Made by a program: the position numbers and the translations under genes | Shown here: in pieces, positions 7,832 to 16,070 of the stretch | How positions within the stretch are numbered: the first letter of the stretch is position 1 | Layout of the letters: every line of letters begins with the position of its first letter | Assembly (NCBI GenBank): GCA_937967805.1 | Contig: CALBTC010000465.1 | Span: 1-35,371 of the forward strand | Direction of reading: 5' to 3' | Length of the DNA: 35,371 nt | From: an uncultured Anaerolineaceae bacterium | GTDB taxonomy: Bacteria > Chloroflexota > Anaerolineae > Promineifilales > Promineifilaceae | Notes under the pieces: model-generated | The model's input: only the letters and a program-made list of their open reading frames with translations | Databases searched by the model: none | Told to the model about the DNA's origin: nothing

Positions 7832-7897
7832 TACGCAGATTTACCTGATCACCCTGATTTGATCTTTTCTATCAGGCGGATCAGGATAATCAGCGTC
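7832..7897. repeat. Foldback 9-nt-unit array (GATCACCCT type) between the Nudix gene and mutL
   Basis: One arm reads GATTTACCT, GATCACCCT, GATTTGATC. The inverse arm reads ATCAGGCGG, ATCAGGATA, ATCAGCGTC. The arms pair imperfectly over about 27 nt. The element occupies half of the 131-nt spacer 7782-7912. Confidence 0.7.
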
Positions 7898-7912
7898 CTA
7901 TTAATTGAACTT

Positions 7913-8434
7913 TTAGCGGGTAGATAGTTTGGTTTTGAGCTGGTCGATGGCGGCGCGGGTGGAGGCGAAGGCGATTTCGGGCAGGTCATCTGGAGCAAAG
8001 AAGGCAGCCGCATCGGCATCATCGCCGGCCTGGATGGTACCACCCAGCAGCCGCGCCTTGTACAGGATGAAGATCGATGCCCCTCCCTGCCCCGGCGGGT
8101 TTTGGTAGACGCCAATCAGATCTTCGATGGCGACGTGCAGGTTGGTTTCCTCGAGGGCTTCACGCACGGCCGTTTTCTCCGGGTCCTCACCGTGATCCAA
8201 AAACCCGGCGGGGATGCTCCATTTGCCAATTTCCGGGTGCATCGTGCGCCGCACCAGCAAAATTTTGCCCTCATGCACCACAAAAACGCCCACGCCTACC
8301 TTGGGATCGGTAAAATAAATAAAGCCACAGCTGGGGCAAACTCGGCGCGGCTTGTCATCTACAGGGCGCGTTTCCATTGGCGTGGCGCAGCGGCTGCAAA
8401 ATTTTACGTTTTCCGGGGCAGAGGGGAGCGTCAT
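7913..8434 (-). CDS. Nudix hydrolase with N-terminal zinc ribbon
   Basis: This 173-residue protein begins with a Cys4 zinc ribbon (C13, C16, C33, C36; the second pair is in CPSCGF). A Nudix domain follows with the box GFLDHGE at 77-83 and REALEET at 91-97. The catalytic R-E-x2-E-E glutamates are present, while the usual Gly near the end of the box is Asn. This layout is common in NudC-like and ADP-ribose or NADH pyrophosphatase-like enzymes that cleave nucleoside diphosphates linked to another moiety. The substrate cannot be assigned from sequence. It lies between the anti-sigma gene and mutL on the same strand, suggesting housekeeping or stress clean-up. Confidence 0.85.
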   Translation of the reverse strand: MTLPSAPENVKFCSRCATPMETRPVDDKPRRVCPSCGFIYFTDPKVGVGVFVVHEGKILLVRRTMHPEIGKWSIPAGFLDHGEDPEKTAVREALEETNLHVAIEDLIGVYQNPPGQGGASIFILYKARLLGGTIQAGDDADAAAFFAPDDLPEIAFASTRAAIDQLKTKLSTR

Positions 8435-8448
8435 TGTTGGCGGTCTCG

Positions 8449-8474
8449 TAGGGTCAAGGCGCGCCTCGACCCTA
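8449..8474. terminator. Hairpin in the anti-sigma/Nudix spacer
   Basis: TAGGGTC and AGGCGCGCCT followed by GACCCTA form a near-perfect 26-nt palindrome with one mismatch pair. It fills the short gap between the two genes. There is no clear U-run on the minus strand, so it may be an mRNA-processing or stabilising hairpin rather than a true terminator. Confidence 0.4.
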
Positions 8475-8482
8475 TCAAATGA

Positions 8483-9448
8483 TTATCGTTGGCTGCGAGC
8501 GTAAAGGGTGAGGCCGGCCAGCAGGAGCAGCAGCGCACCCAGGCCTATTTGCAGCATTAGCAAGGGGTCAAATAGCGGACCATCACCTGCTCCTTGAACG
8601 TCTTCATCGGGGAGAACGGCCGTTGTCTCCGCACTGGTCGTGTCGTCTTCTGTTTCTGAAATATCGGCAACGGCATCATCGGCAGCTTCGCCCGCTGCTG
8701 CTTCATCCATATCGCGCTCAGGCAGCGGTGTGGGCGGCGTGACGCGGGGCAGTGTGGACACTGTTGGCGTTGGTGAAATGGTGGCCGTGGGCTGGACGAT
8801 TGGCTCGGAAGCTGTTACGCTATCTTCGGCCGTATCCTCTTGAAGAGATTCCGCCGGGCTGGGAACGGCCGTAGCTTCCGGCGCAGCTTCCTCTTCCGCA
8901 ACAACCTCCTCCTCGACCATTTCCCCGGCTTCTTCTGCGGCAAATTCGTCCATCGCCTCTTCTTCGGCAGCGGGTTCTTCTGCTTCAGCCTCAAAGGCCA
9001 GCGTTTCTGTTTCTTCTGTTACCGCTCGGGTAACTTCTACTGATTCCATTTGGGCCACATCGGCAGCGGGCGCAGAGGTAGCTGGTTCAGCGCTGCCCAG
9101 ATTCGTAAAGATGCCCGCGGCAAAGGCAAAAATCAGGAAAAATGCGGTCATTGCCGTGGCGGCGCGCAGGACGGGATAAGCCTGTACCCAGGGCTGCCGG
9201 GCAGGACGGCCGTATTTAGCCGGGTCCAGAACAAAATTACGCGGCACTTCCCGCTGCGGCAGTTGGCGCAAGCTCTGTTTGATCAGAAGGAGTTGTTCCA
9301 CTTCCTGGCGCAGCGCCTCATCTTGAGCCATCTCCTGCTCAAACTGCTGCCGGTCACGGCCGGTCAGCGCCTCATCCAGGTAGGCTGCTATCCTTTCTTG
9401 CCGCATTTCCTCGGCTGATTTCGTTAGGTTCCGCAAAAAATCGAACAT
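8483..9448 (-). CDS. Membrane-bound anti-sigma factor (putative)
   Basis: This 321-residue protein follows the ECF sigma gene. Residues 1-75 form a helical cytosolic domain (YLDEALTGRDRQQFEQEM and EVEQLLLIKQSLRQLPQREV) like anti-sigma domains that hold sigma regions 2 and 4. A membrane segment follows at about 95-117. The outer part is long, Glu/Ala-rich, then Ser/Thr/Pro-rich, with no recognised sensor domain. A second membrane segment lies at about 292-315, just before the short basic end. The frame is open to 9481, but the upstream codons come from a repeat array. MFDFLRNL at 9448 is the natural start, although no good ribosome-binding site precedes it. Expected role: sequester the sigma factor until an envelope signal causes release. 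Confidence 0.72.
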   Translation of the reverse strand: MFDFLRNLTKSAEEMRQERIAAYLDEALTGRDRQQFEQEMAQDEALRQEVEQLLLIKQSLRQLPQREVPRNFVLDPAKYGRPARQPWVQAYPVLRAATAMTAFFLIFAFAAGIFTNLGSAEPATSAPAADVAQMESVEVTRAVTEETETLAFEAEAEEPAAEEEAMDEFAAEEAGEMVEEEVVAEEEAAPEATAVPSPAESLQEDTAEDSVTASEPIVQPTATISPTPTVSTLPRVTPPTPLPERDMDEAAAGEAADDAVADISETEDDTTSAETTAVLPDEDVQGAGDGPLFDPLLMLQIGLGALLLLLAGLTLYARSQR

Positions 9449-9460
9449 GTTATTTAGAGT

Positions 9461-9533
9461 TGCAAGTGAGCAAGTAAGCAAGTGGCAAGTGATTCTTATT
9501 CACCTGCCTACTTGCCACCTGCAACTTGCATAC
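9461..9533. repeat. Foldback array (GCAAGTGA type, period 7-8) between sigma and anti-sigma genes
   Basis: One arm reads GCAAGTGA, GCAAGTAA, GCAAGTG, GCAAGTGA. The other reads GCCTACTT, GCCACCT, GCAACTT, GCATACTT. The arms are inverted relative to each other and can fold into an imperfect hairpin in the leader of the anti-sigma gene. It starts 12 nt upstream of that gene's start codon. Confidence 0.72.
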
Positions 9534-9568
9534 TTACCAATCAATTAAATTAAGCATAATCTCAATCG

Positions 9569-10162
9569 TCACTCACCCTGTAAACGATAATTAGCCGGTA
9601 AAAGTTCCTTGAACCCTTGCAGGCAGTCGCGCAGCTTAGACCTGGCCCGGCTGACGCGGGATTTTACCGTGCCCAGCGATACGTCGGTGATGTCGGCAAT
9701 GGCGTTGTAATCGTACCCTTCGACATCGCAGAGAACGGCCGTAATCCGCTGGTCGTCGGGCAAAGTTTGCAAACATTCCTCAATGGCTTCGATTAGCTCC
9801 ATTTGCTGCTGCCGCTTCTCCGGCCCAATGGCCGGATCGCGCAAAAAGGCAAATGATTCCTGGTTGTCGTCGGTGATTCTTTCTAAAGAGGATTGGGGAC
9901 GGCGCTTGCGCCGGCGCAGCTCGTCGTAGCAGCCGTTGGTGGTAATACGCAGCAGCCACGCCTTAAAGTTGCCGCCGCGAAACTTGTTCAGCGCCTGGTA
10001 GGCAGAAATGAACGCCTCTTGCGCGGCATCTTCCGCTGACTGGGGATCACCCATAATGCGGTAAGCAACGTTGTACACTACCTGCTGGTAGTGCAGCACA
10101 AGCGCGTTATACGCCTGAACGTCACCTTTTTGGGCCTGCTCTATGAGGGCAACTTCATCCAT
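9569..10162 (-). CDS. ECF-type RNA polymerase sigma factor
   Basis: This 197-residue sigma-70 family protein has region 2 (VVYNVAYRIMGDPQSAEDAA, QEAFISAYQAL, KAWLLRITTNGCYDELRRRK) and region 4 (LPDDQRITAVLCDVEGYDYN, IADITDVSLGTVKSRVSRAR), with no region 1 or 3, as in ECF factors. It directs RNA polymerase to a stress regulon. The start at 10162 gives the normal ECF length. The frame stays open to 10330, but that extension is antisense to tRNA-Leu and is not real. No strong Shine-Dalgarno is visible. The next gene on the strand encodes the probable anti-sigma factor. Confidence 0.9.
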   Translation of the reverse strand: MDEVALIEQAQKGDVQAYNALVLHYQQVVYNVAYRIMGDPQSAEDAAQEAFISAYQALNKFRGGNFKAWLLRITTNGCYDELRRRKRRPQSSLERITDDNQESFAFLRDPAIGPEKRQQQMELIEAIEECLQTLPDDQRITAVLCDVEGYDYNAIADITDVSLGTVKSRVSRARSKLRDCLQGFKELLPANYRLQGE

Positions 10163-10212
10163 ATTGACAGATAAAAAACCATGAACTATACTCCCGCACG
10201 TCCTGAAATCTG

Positions 10213-10294
10213 GCCGAAGTGGCGGAACTGGCAGACGCGCACGACTCAAACTCGTGTTCCTTCGGGAGTGTGGGTTCGATTCCCACCTTCGGCA
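10213..10294 (+). tRNA. tRNA-Leu (anticodon CAA)
   Basis: The acceptor arms GCCGAAG (10213-10219) and CTTCGGC (10287-10293) pair fully, with A as discriminator. The anticodon stem is CACGA/TCGTG with loop CTCAAAC, giving anticodon CAA for UUG codons. A long variable arm (class II) and a T arm GTGGG-TTCGATT-CCCAC are present. CCA is not encoded. Two small hairpins follow at 10322-10341 and 10346-10362. Confidence 0.95.
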
Positions 10295-10321
10295 TTGATC
10301 ACCAAGTGAAACTTGATGATT

Positions 10322-10362
10322 ATCCAACAAAGCTGTTGGATTATAAGCCCCGCTAAGGGGCT
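10322..10362 (+). terminator. Two consecutive hairpins downstream of tRNA-Leu
   Basis: ATCCAACA/TGTTGGAT with loop AAGC is followed by AGCCCC/GGGGCT with loop GCTAA. They lie 28 nt past the tRNA and could mark its 3' processing or termination. There is no U-run, so the assignment is weak. Confidence 0.35.
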
Positions 10363-10483
10363 GGGCAAATGGATACTGGCTACGGCCAACTTTGGTAAAT
10401 AATGTAGCTTGTGGCCTGTGCCAGTATGAAAGGGTTGCTCGGTAGCGGGTAGCTCTTTTTTTATGTCAATTGGAAACGGCCGT

Positions 10484-10867
10484 ATGAAACGCATCCCCAC
10501 CCCCATCTTCATCTTGCTGGGCCTGGCCATTGGCGTTGGCCTGGGGCTGGCCATTGGCTGGGTGTTTTGGCCGACAGAGTTTACTGACGCCAATCCCACC
10601 GTGCTGGAAGACAGATACCGTCGTGACTATGTACTGCTCATTGCCGACAGCTACGCTTTGGACAACAATCTGGCAGCAGCCCGGCAGCGCATTGAACAGT
10701 TAGGGGAAGACGGGCCACAATACGTTCTCCAGGTGCTGATTGAGATGATTTTGCGCCAGGATGATGAGGGGACTATTCGGCGGCTGACACGGCTGGCCAG
10801 CGACATCGGCCAGTACACGCCGGCAATGGATCCGTATCTGCCCACCACGCCGGAGGCCGCGCCATGA
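10484..10867 (+). CDS. Single-pass membrane protein, paralogue of the next gene
   Basis: This is a 127-residue protein of unknown function. A membrane anchor at about residues 5-29 (PTPIFILLGLAIGVGLGLAI) is followed by an outer or helical domain: FTDANPTVLEDRYRRDYVLL, IADSYALDNNLAAARQRIEQ. The next gene repeats the same plan (FTDASPARFSEQYREEYIIL, VSQSYAVNDNWPLAQQRLAA), so the two arose by duplication. I chose the start at 10484 because GGAA lies 8 nt upstream; an in-frame ATG at 10463 is the alternative. The interval between GGAA and the start is an ACGGCCGT palindrome. The stop overlaps the next start (ATGA), indicating translational coupling. Confidence 0.7.
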   Translation: MKRIPTPIFILLGLAIGVGLGLAIGWVFWPTEFTDANPTVLEDRYRRDYVLLIADSYALDNNLAAARQRIEQLGEDGPQYVLQVLIEMILRQDDEGTIRRLTRLASDIGQYTPAMDPYLPTTPEAAP

Positions 10868-11775
10868 CCCCACCACCGCGCCGTCGACAACGGCCGCTCC
10901 CGTTTTGGCGTCGTCTCAGCAGCACCGGCTGGCTGCTGCTCAGCCTGGTGGTTGGGCTCATTGGCGGTTTGTACTATGCCTGGGTCGTCGATCCGGTGGT
11001 CTTCACCGATGCCAGTCCGGCCCGGTTTAGCGAGCAATATCGGGAAGAGTACATCATTCTGGTAAGCCAGAGCTATGCGGTAAATGACAATTGGCCCCTG
11101 GCCCAGCAGCGGCTGGCTGCCCTGGACGATCCGGAGATTGCCCAAACGGTCAATGATTTGCTGGAAACGGCCGTTCGCCAAAATCGTCCCGCTCCCCTGC
11201 TGGAACAACTGGCCGTGGTCGCCCGCCAGCTGGGTGCCGAAGGGCAGGCAGTTGCCCTGTTTGCCCCTACCCTGCCCGCAACTGAGCTCCAGCCCACGCC
11301 CACGCCGGCCATCGTGACCACACCCACCAGTACGCCACCGCCGGCCGCCACGCCAACGAATACGGCCGTTCCTACACCAACAGGAACAGCAACCCGACCG
11401 GCCACGGCCACCCCTCAACCCAACTACCGCCTCACGGAGCAAACCAGGCTGTGTGATGAGGAAGAAGTCATTTCCCGGATTGAGGTCATCGTGCTGGATG
11501 CCTTTTTGAACGACCTGCCGGGAATTGAAATTGAGGTGAGCTGGCAAAATGGCAGCGACCGCTTTTTTACGGGGTTTAAGCCGGAAAACGGCCGTGGCTA
11601 TGCCGATTTTGAGATGTCGCCCGACACTTCCTACACCGTCCGCCTGCCCGACGGCAGCCCCGAGGTGAGCGGTTTGCGCATTGAAGAATGCGCCAGCGGC
11701 TTCAACGGCGGCTGGCAGCTCACCTTCCAAAACCTCCGTGAAGGCAGCCCCGCTGATTCTGAAGAAAACGAATAA
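10864..11775 (+). CDS. Membrane-anchored protein with Thr/Pro-rich linker and C-terminal beta domain
   Basis: This is a 303-residue protein. Residues 1-15 are basic and an anchor lies at about 18-40. The helical domain shared with the preceding gene spans about 45-135. A Thr/Pro/Ala-rich linker (about 140-185) leads to a small beta-sandwich-like C-terminal domain (about 190-290) with two cysteines. Its LPGIEIEVSWQNGSDRFFTG and YTVRLPDGSPEVSGL resemble prealbumin-like or carboxypeptidase-regulatory folds seen in Chloroflexota surface proteins. The start has GGAGG at 6 nt spacing. Function is unknown; the pair looks like a membrane assembly with its C-terminus outside. Confidence 0.7.
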   Translation: MTPPPRRRQRPLPFWRRLSSTGWLLLSLVVGLIGGLYYAWVVDPVVFTDASPARFSEQYREEYIILVSQSYAVNDNWPLAQQRLAALDDPEIAQTVNDLLETAVRQNRPAPLLEQLAVVARQLGAEGQAVALFAPTLPATELQPTPTPAIVTTPTSTPPPAATPTNTAVPTPTGTATRPATATPQPNYRLTEQTRLCDEEEVISRIEVIVLDAFLNDLPGIEIEVSWQNGSDRFFTGFKPENGRGYADFEMSPDTSYTVRLPDGSPEVSGLRIEECASGFNGGWQLTFQNLREGSPADSEENE

Positions 11776-11785
11776 CTACAGCCTT

Positions 11786-11902
11786 TTGTCATGCTGAGTG
11801 AAACGAAGCATCTCTACGAACTTCATCTACTGTGACGATAGCTCTTGTAGAACTATCTCCGGTGGGATTCTTCACTTCGCTGCGCTCCGTTTAGAATGAC
11901 AA
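11786..11902. repeat. Inverted-repeat interspersed element with TTGTCAT ends
   Basis: The 117-nt element fills the gap between convergent genes. Its ends are TTGTCATGCTGAGTGAAACG and the complement of a matching TTGTCATTCTAAACGGAGCG end. The body has GAAGCATCTC near the left end and GATTCTTCACTTCGCTGCGC near the right. I recognise this type from many bacterial draft genomes as a small palindromic, MITE-like repeat without coding capacity. No transposase is present in the window. Confidence 0.7.
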
Positions 11903-11906
11903 TTGG

Positions 11907-13157
11907 CTACTCGATAATCGGATCATCGTAGTAGAAGGGGACGACCTGGAACCAGGTGTTGCCCACTTGCAGCGGCACCGGATTCCCGGCGTCATCGACG
12001 AAGGTGAACATGTCGCTGCGGTTTTGGCGCAGCCAGGTCACGTCGTACTTTTGGCCATCGCGGATGAGCATGGCGTAGCCCCGGCCCCAAATCTGGATTT
12101 CGGTGGTGTGCAGGTCGCAGCCGCCGTCTTCACGGGGATAGACGCAAATGGAGCGGTCAAACTGGTGCGGCGCGTAAAGGATGATGACATTGGCGGCGCT
12201 TACCTGCTTGCCGTCGTTGTCATCGATGAAGATTTCATCATCAACAGTGCGGTAGTAACGGCCGTCCCCCTCATCATATTCCCACACGATCTTGGACCAG
12301 GTTGAATAATGCAGTTCCACGTAGCTAGCCGGTTCGCCATCGGGCGGTGGCGTGGTGTCGAAGGCCATCGTGCTGGTGAAGCGGGGGGCGCGGTTGTCGT
12401 TGCCCCACTCGACAGCCTCCCACAATCCGGCCGTGTCGGCGTACAGCGTGTGTTCAAAGGGGATGGTGGGATCATCCTCTTTGCGATAAAAGCCGACGGC
12501 CGTTTCCCGGTAAATGCGGTCACCAATGTCACTCTGGGCAATGGCATCCAGGATCAGCGGATGGGAACCGGACATGAAGATGGCGGCATCGTACATGGCC
12601 GGCAGCTCCTTGTCGATGAGGCGGGCGCTGCGAATCGGACCGACATCATTGGGGGTTTGGCCGTAAAAAATAGCTGTAAAGCGGGTGATGTTCGTCTCGG
12701 TGACGTGCTCAAAGACGATGTCCGCCTGGCCAATACCGTGCTGCGGCCGGGTAAAGCTGGCCGGGTTGTTAGAGATTTTGATGGCAATCGGCCGTCTTTG
12801 CAGCACAGAAGGATCCGCCATCAATTCGCCGGTCAGTGGATTGCGGTCCGTGCCAAAATCTGCGGCGCTGTAGATGGCTACCGGTTCTGGCGTGGCCGTC
12901 GCCGTGGGCATGGTGGTGGGCGTGGGTTCGTTGTTAACAACGGCCGGCGGCGGCAGGGTGACGGTTGGTGCGGCGGTTGGGGGTAATGTGGCAGTGGCGG
13001 CGGGCACGGCCGTTCCCACCGCAGCAATCTCGGTTGGGGATGCCGTGTTTGTTGTATTTACAGGGTCTGGAGCTTCGTCTCCCCCACAGGCCACCAAAAC
13101 GATGGCCAGAATGAACAAAAGGATGAGCTGAAATGTATATTGGAATGTCTTAACCAT
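11907..13157 (-). CDS. DUF3048-domain lipoprotein (YerB-like)
   Basis: This 416-residue exported protein has a lipoprotein signal peptide ending in LVAC, which makes Cys24 the lipid-modified residue. A Thr/Pro/Ala-rich tether spans about 30-92. The DUF3048 region follows (NPLTGELMADPSVLQRRPIA, RPQHGIGQADIVFEHVTETN, PNDVGPIRSARLIDKE), with the C-terminal half containing HTTEIQIWGRGYAMLIRDGQ. The family includes YerB of Bacillus; its biochemical role is not firmly established. The protein is expected to sit on the outer face of the membrane. It lies divergently from the radical SAM gene downstream. Confidence 0.85.
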   Translation of the reverse strand: MVKTFQYTFQLILLFILAIVLVACGGDEAPDPVNTTNTASPTEIAAVGTAVPAATATLPPTAAPTVTLPPPAVVNNEPTPTTMPTATATPEPVAIYSAADFGTDRNPLTGELMADPSVLQRRPIAIKISNNPASFTRPQHGIGQADIVFEHVTETNITRFTAIFYGQTPNDVGPIRSARLIDKELPAMYDAAIFMSGSHPLILDAIAQSDIGDRIYRETAVGFYRKEDDPTIPFEHTLYADTAGLWEAVEWGNDNRAPRFTSTMAFDTTPPPDGEPASYVELHYSTWSKIVWEYDEGDGRYYRTVDDEIFIDDNDGKQVSAANVIILYAPHQFDRSICVYPREDGGCDLHTTEIQIWGRGYAMLIRDGQKYDVTWLRQNRSDMFTFVDDAGNPVPLQVGNTWFQVVPFYYDDPIIE

Positions 13158-13229
13158 GCGGTTATTTTATTCATTGTTGGGGATTCAAGCCAGATGAGAA
13201 ACAAGGGGAAAGCGATCACACACCTGCGT

Positions 13230-13235
13230 TATAAT
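13230..13235 (+). promoter_or_regulatory. Candidate -10 box for the COG1313-type radical SAM gene
   Basis: TATAAT lies 50 nt before the start at 13285. No good -35 hexamer is visible at 16-18 nt spacing. Confidence 0.3.
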
Positions 13236-13284
13236 AAGGGTAGAGTAAACCGATCCTTTGTCATTCATGCGAGGGAGGAATCTT

Positions 13285-14544
13285 ATGATGCGCCAACTAG
13301 ATCGCCTGTGGATATGGGAAGAAGCGGATTTGCAGGGGCAATTGTCCTGGTACCGGCAGGTGGCCGACAACCAGATGCCGGCCAAGTTCCGTATGGCCCG
13401 CTGCGTGCCGGTGGACGTCTCGCTGGCGGCCGATGAGCCGGAGTTGTGGCGGGCGCTTGAGGAGAAAACGGCCGTTTTCCTCAACCTGTGGCAGCAAATC
13501 CGCAGCGGCACGGCCGACCTTCCGCCGGAGCCTGTGCCCCAACCCAACCTGGTGGACCTGTGCCGCGAGTTGAGCTGGCGAATGCTGCGCCATTGCAACT
13601 TCTGCCGCTGGGATTGCAGCGTGGATCGCAGCCAGGGAACCAAATTCGGCACCTGCAAGCTGGCCGAGGAGTCGCGCGTCTCCAGCTATTTTCACCATCC
13701 CGGCGAAGAATTGATTTACCGCGGCCGTATGGGATCGGGCACCATTTTCTTTACCTCCTGCAACATGCGCTGCGCCTTTTGCCAAAATGGGGACATCAGC
13801 ACGGACAAGGATAATGGCACGGCCGTTTCTCCCCGCACCCTGGCCGTTATGGCCTGGCTGCTGCGCCAGGAAGGCTGCCACAATGTCAACTGGGTCGGCG
13901 GCGAGGTCACCATCCACCTGCACACCATCGTTGAGGCCATTTCACTGCTGGCAAACTTGCAGCCCACACGACAGGATGTGCGTGCCGCCAGGCCCGTCAA
14001 AAACGATTACTATGATACGTTCCCCACAAATCCCGACGACGCCACCTACCGGGGCGCGTTTAACGCCCCGATGTTGTGGAACAGCAACTTCTTCATGTCG
14101 GAACCGGCGATGAAAATATTACGGCCGTTGATGGACATTTGGCTGCCAGACCTGAAGTTTGGTCCGGGCCGCTGCGCCGTGCAGCTATCGCGCACCCCCT
14201 GGTACTGGGAAACGGTGTCCGGAAACATGCAAACGATCTACGATTGGGGCGAGGATTTCACCATTCGTCACCTGATCATGCCCAACCACGTGGAGTGCTG
14301 CACCCGGCCTATTCTGGAATGGGTGGCCGAGAAAATGCCGGAGATCAACGTCAACGTGATGGACCAGTACCATCCGGACAACTTCTGCCGGCCGCACAGC
14401 GCCAAATATGATGAGAAGTACGCCGAGATTGCCCGCAGACCAACGGCCGACGAAATCAAGCGCGCCTTCGGCCACGCCAAATCGCTGGGCGTCCGCTTTG
14501 AAGCCATCAGTTATGAGAAAAACATGACGGGTCTTCGCCTTTAG
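13285..14544 (+). CDS. Radical SAM protein, COG1313 / PflX-type (activating-enzyme-like)
   Basis: This 419-residue enzyme has an N-terminal Cys cluster (C104, C107, C111, C124 in HCNFCRWDC and GTC). The radical SAM cluster CNMRCAFC (C159, C163, C166) lies in the context TSCNMRCAFCQNGDIS. The arrangement matches COG1313 proteins annotated as putative pyruvate formate-lyase activating enzymes. No glycyl radical enzyme is nearby, so the substrate is unknown. The central WVGGEVTIHLHTIVEAI is the SAM-binding Gly-rich strand. GGGAGG precedes the start at 13285 by about 6 nt, which decides against the longer frame. Confidence 0.85.
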   Translation: MMRQLDRLWIWEEADLQGQLSWYRQVADNQMPAKFRMARCVPVDVSLAADEPELWRALEEKTAVFLNLWQQIRSGTADLPPEPVPQPNLVDLCRELSWRMLRHCNFCRWDCSVDRSQGTKFGTCKLAEESRVSSYFHHPGEELIYRGRMGSGTIFFTSCNMRCAFCQNGDISTDKDNGTAVSPRTLAVMAWLLRQEGCHNVNWVGGEVTIHLHTIVEAISLLANLQPTRQDVRAARPVKNDYYDTFPTNPDDATYRGAFNAPMLWNSNFFMSEPAMKILRPLMDIWLPDLKFGPGRCAVQLSRTPWYWETVSGNMQTIYDWGEDFTIRHLIMPNHVECCTRPILEWVAEKMPEINVNVMDQYHPDNFCRPHSAKYDEKYAEIARRPTADEIKRAFGHAKSLGVRFEAISYEKNMTGLRL

Positions 14545-14601
14545 TGAGCAAGGGGAAACCAGGAAGCAATGCACTCTTTGACGTCTTAATAACGCCGCAC
14601 G

Positions 14602-14937
14602 TTATGCGGAATTTTCGCTCTCTTGCATTTCGACAAATGTCTGTACTTTGTCTAGCGACTCATTCACCGCGTTTTGGATTTGCTTGACCGTCGAATTCAT
14701 CTGATTCATGTCAAACAGTGTTGGGTTCAGGAAGAGCTGTTTAAACGTAGCGTCAATTTGATTAATCTGGCGCATGTAGCCTAAAAAGGCGATGTTTACC
14801 TTTACCAGATTAAGCGTCGATTGGTGAATATTTCGCAATGGTTTATCGTAAAATGAAGCCAGAATCGAGGCCAATGTGCCAAGGAAGCTGCCGGTTAACC
14901 ACCACAAATCTTCTGACAGGATCGCTGTCTTTCAACA
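14602..14937 (-). pseudogene. C-terminal part of the HEAT-repeat gene, in a shifted frame
   Basis: This frame encodes LWWLTGSFLGTLASILASFY followed by helical sequence (TLNLVKVNIAFLGYMRQINQ) and a Gln/Asn-rich end. It overlaps the end of the upstream frame and has no ATG or ribosome-binding site of its own; its only possible start is a TTG inside EDLWWL. Its open frame extends upstream to a stop just before 14930. The simplest reading is that it is the native C-terminus of the HEAT protein, separated by a one-base insertion near 14925-14932. Confidence 0.5.
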
Positions 14938-15781
14938 CCTCTATCATGAAATGTTGAATATCCCGCCGCTGCTGTTCATGCTGCGCCTTTTTAAGCTCCT
15001 GTTTCACGCCAATTTTTGCCAGAGATTCGAGGCAGTGGCGCTTGATATATTCGGATGTGGTCTGGCGATAGGTAGTAATCAGGACGGAGACGGCTTCGGC
15101 GTAATTGTGCTGCACGGTGCCTAATGTGCGCGCCGCCTGCACACGCACATCCCGCCATTCACCTTCGTTCATAAGACTCGGACCCAGCAGATCGACAATG
15201 CTGCGCCTTTCTAATTCTTGCGGCAGCGTCTCATCAAGAAAGCCATTGTTGATGAGCGCGCTCATGACAGACCAACGATTATCCGCATTTCCATCGCCGG
15301 TCATCAAGAGCAGATCTTCAAAATATTGGGCTTGTTTGTCAGCATCGAGGGCATGATTCTGAATCTGGATGCGCCGGGCCAGAGCCGTCACGCGGCTGTT
15401 TATCTCTGGATTCTCAATGATTTTGTTTAATGTCGCTTCAAGATTTTCCGGTTGCAGCGCGGCAAGGGCGCTTAAGGCCCAATACTGCACCCGATCTGAC
15501 GCTTCGTGGACCGGGTCTGTAAATGGCACTATCTTTTCGCACAATTCGGGCATCTGAAAATGTGGCAGCAGGGAGATGATCCGGCTACGTCTGCGCGCAG
15601 ATGTTTCCTCTTTATCGAGCAATGCACAAAGCTGTTGGGCTACTTTCTTTTTTGCTTTGGTGGTTGTGGGCAAGGTTTTTGAGAATTTAGCAGCAGCTTC
15701 TTCCCACTCCTGGCTGCCATTGGCTTTGATTACATTCTCCAGGGCAATTTCCCAATCGGCCGTTTTTCCATTTGTTGTCAT
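14843..15781 (-). CDS. HEAT-repeat-like protein (C-terminus frameshifted)
   Basis: This 312-residue helical protein is built of HEAT-like pairs. Recognisable helices include DRVQYWALSALAALQPENLE, DNRWSVMSALINNGFLDETL, DVRVQAARTLGTVQHNYAEA and SEYIKRHCLESLAKIGVKQE. Such scaffolds bind partner proteins; no enzyme motif is visible. GGAG lies 6 nt before the ATG at 15781. The last residues, after EVLKDS, look unnatural. The other frame continues smoothly (EVLK-TAILSEDLWW), so a single extra base near 14930 probably shifted the frame. No neighbour suggests its role. Confidence 0.6.
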   Translation of the reverse strand: MTTNGKTADWEIALENVIKANGSQEWEEAAAKFSKTLPTTTKAKKKVAQQLCALLDKEETSARRRSRIISLLPHFQMPELCEKIVPFTDPVHEASDRVQYWALSALAALQPENLEATLNKIIENPEINSRVTALARRIQIQNHALDADKQAQYFEDLLLMTGDGNADNRWSVMSALINNGFLDETLPQELERRSIVDLLGPSLMNEGEWRDVRVQAARTLGTVQHNYAEAVSVLITTYRQTTSEYIKRHCLESLAKIGVKQELKKAQHEQQRRDIQHFMIEVLKDSDPVRRFVVVNRQLPWHIGLDSGFILR

Positions 15782-16070
15782 CATATACTCCACAGTGGCA
15801 CGAGCTTCTCTGGTAACAGCTTAAAAGAGAGCCAGACGGCTGGTCAAGTTTGTTTGTTATTTCACAAGGGGTTGGGGGAGAAAAAACGGCCGTGACAATT
15901 GTTTCACAAAGACAAATCTTACCGTTTCCCGGATAGCACCTTTGTACCAAATCGGTACCTTGTAACGTTTTGCGAAAGCCTGTCTCAGTAGATTGGCATT
16001 AAGTGCAGCGGATAACACGTTGTACTTACATCACAGCTTACATAATTGTATCGGTAGCAAGGAGAGCAAG

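Noticed and set aside
10163..10330. N-terminal extension of the ECF sigma factor
   Set aside because: It is antisense to tRNA-Leu and makes the protein longer than the family.
10651..11730. Long minus-strand frame opposite the two paralogous membrane protein genes
   Set aside because: Gly/Arg-rich antisense product; the plus-strand frames have signals, coupling and paralogy.
11786..11902. Insertion sequence remnant
   Set aside because: There is no coding capacity or transposase fragment, so only a small palindromic repeat is supported.
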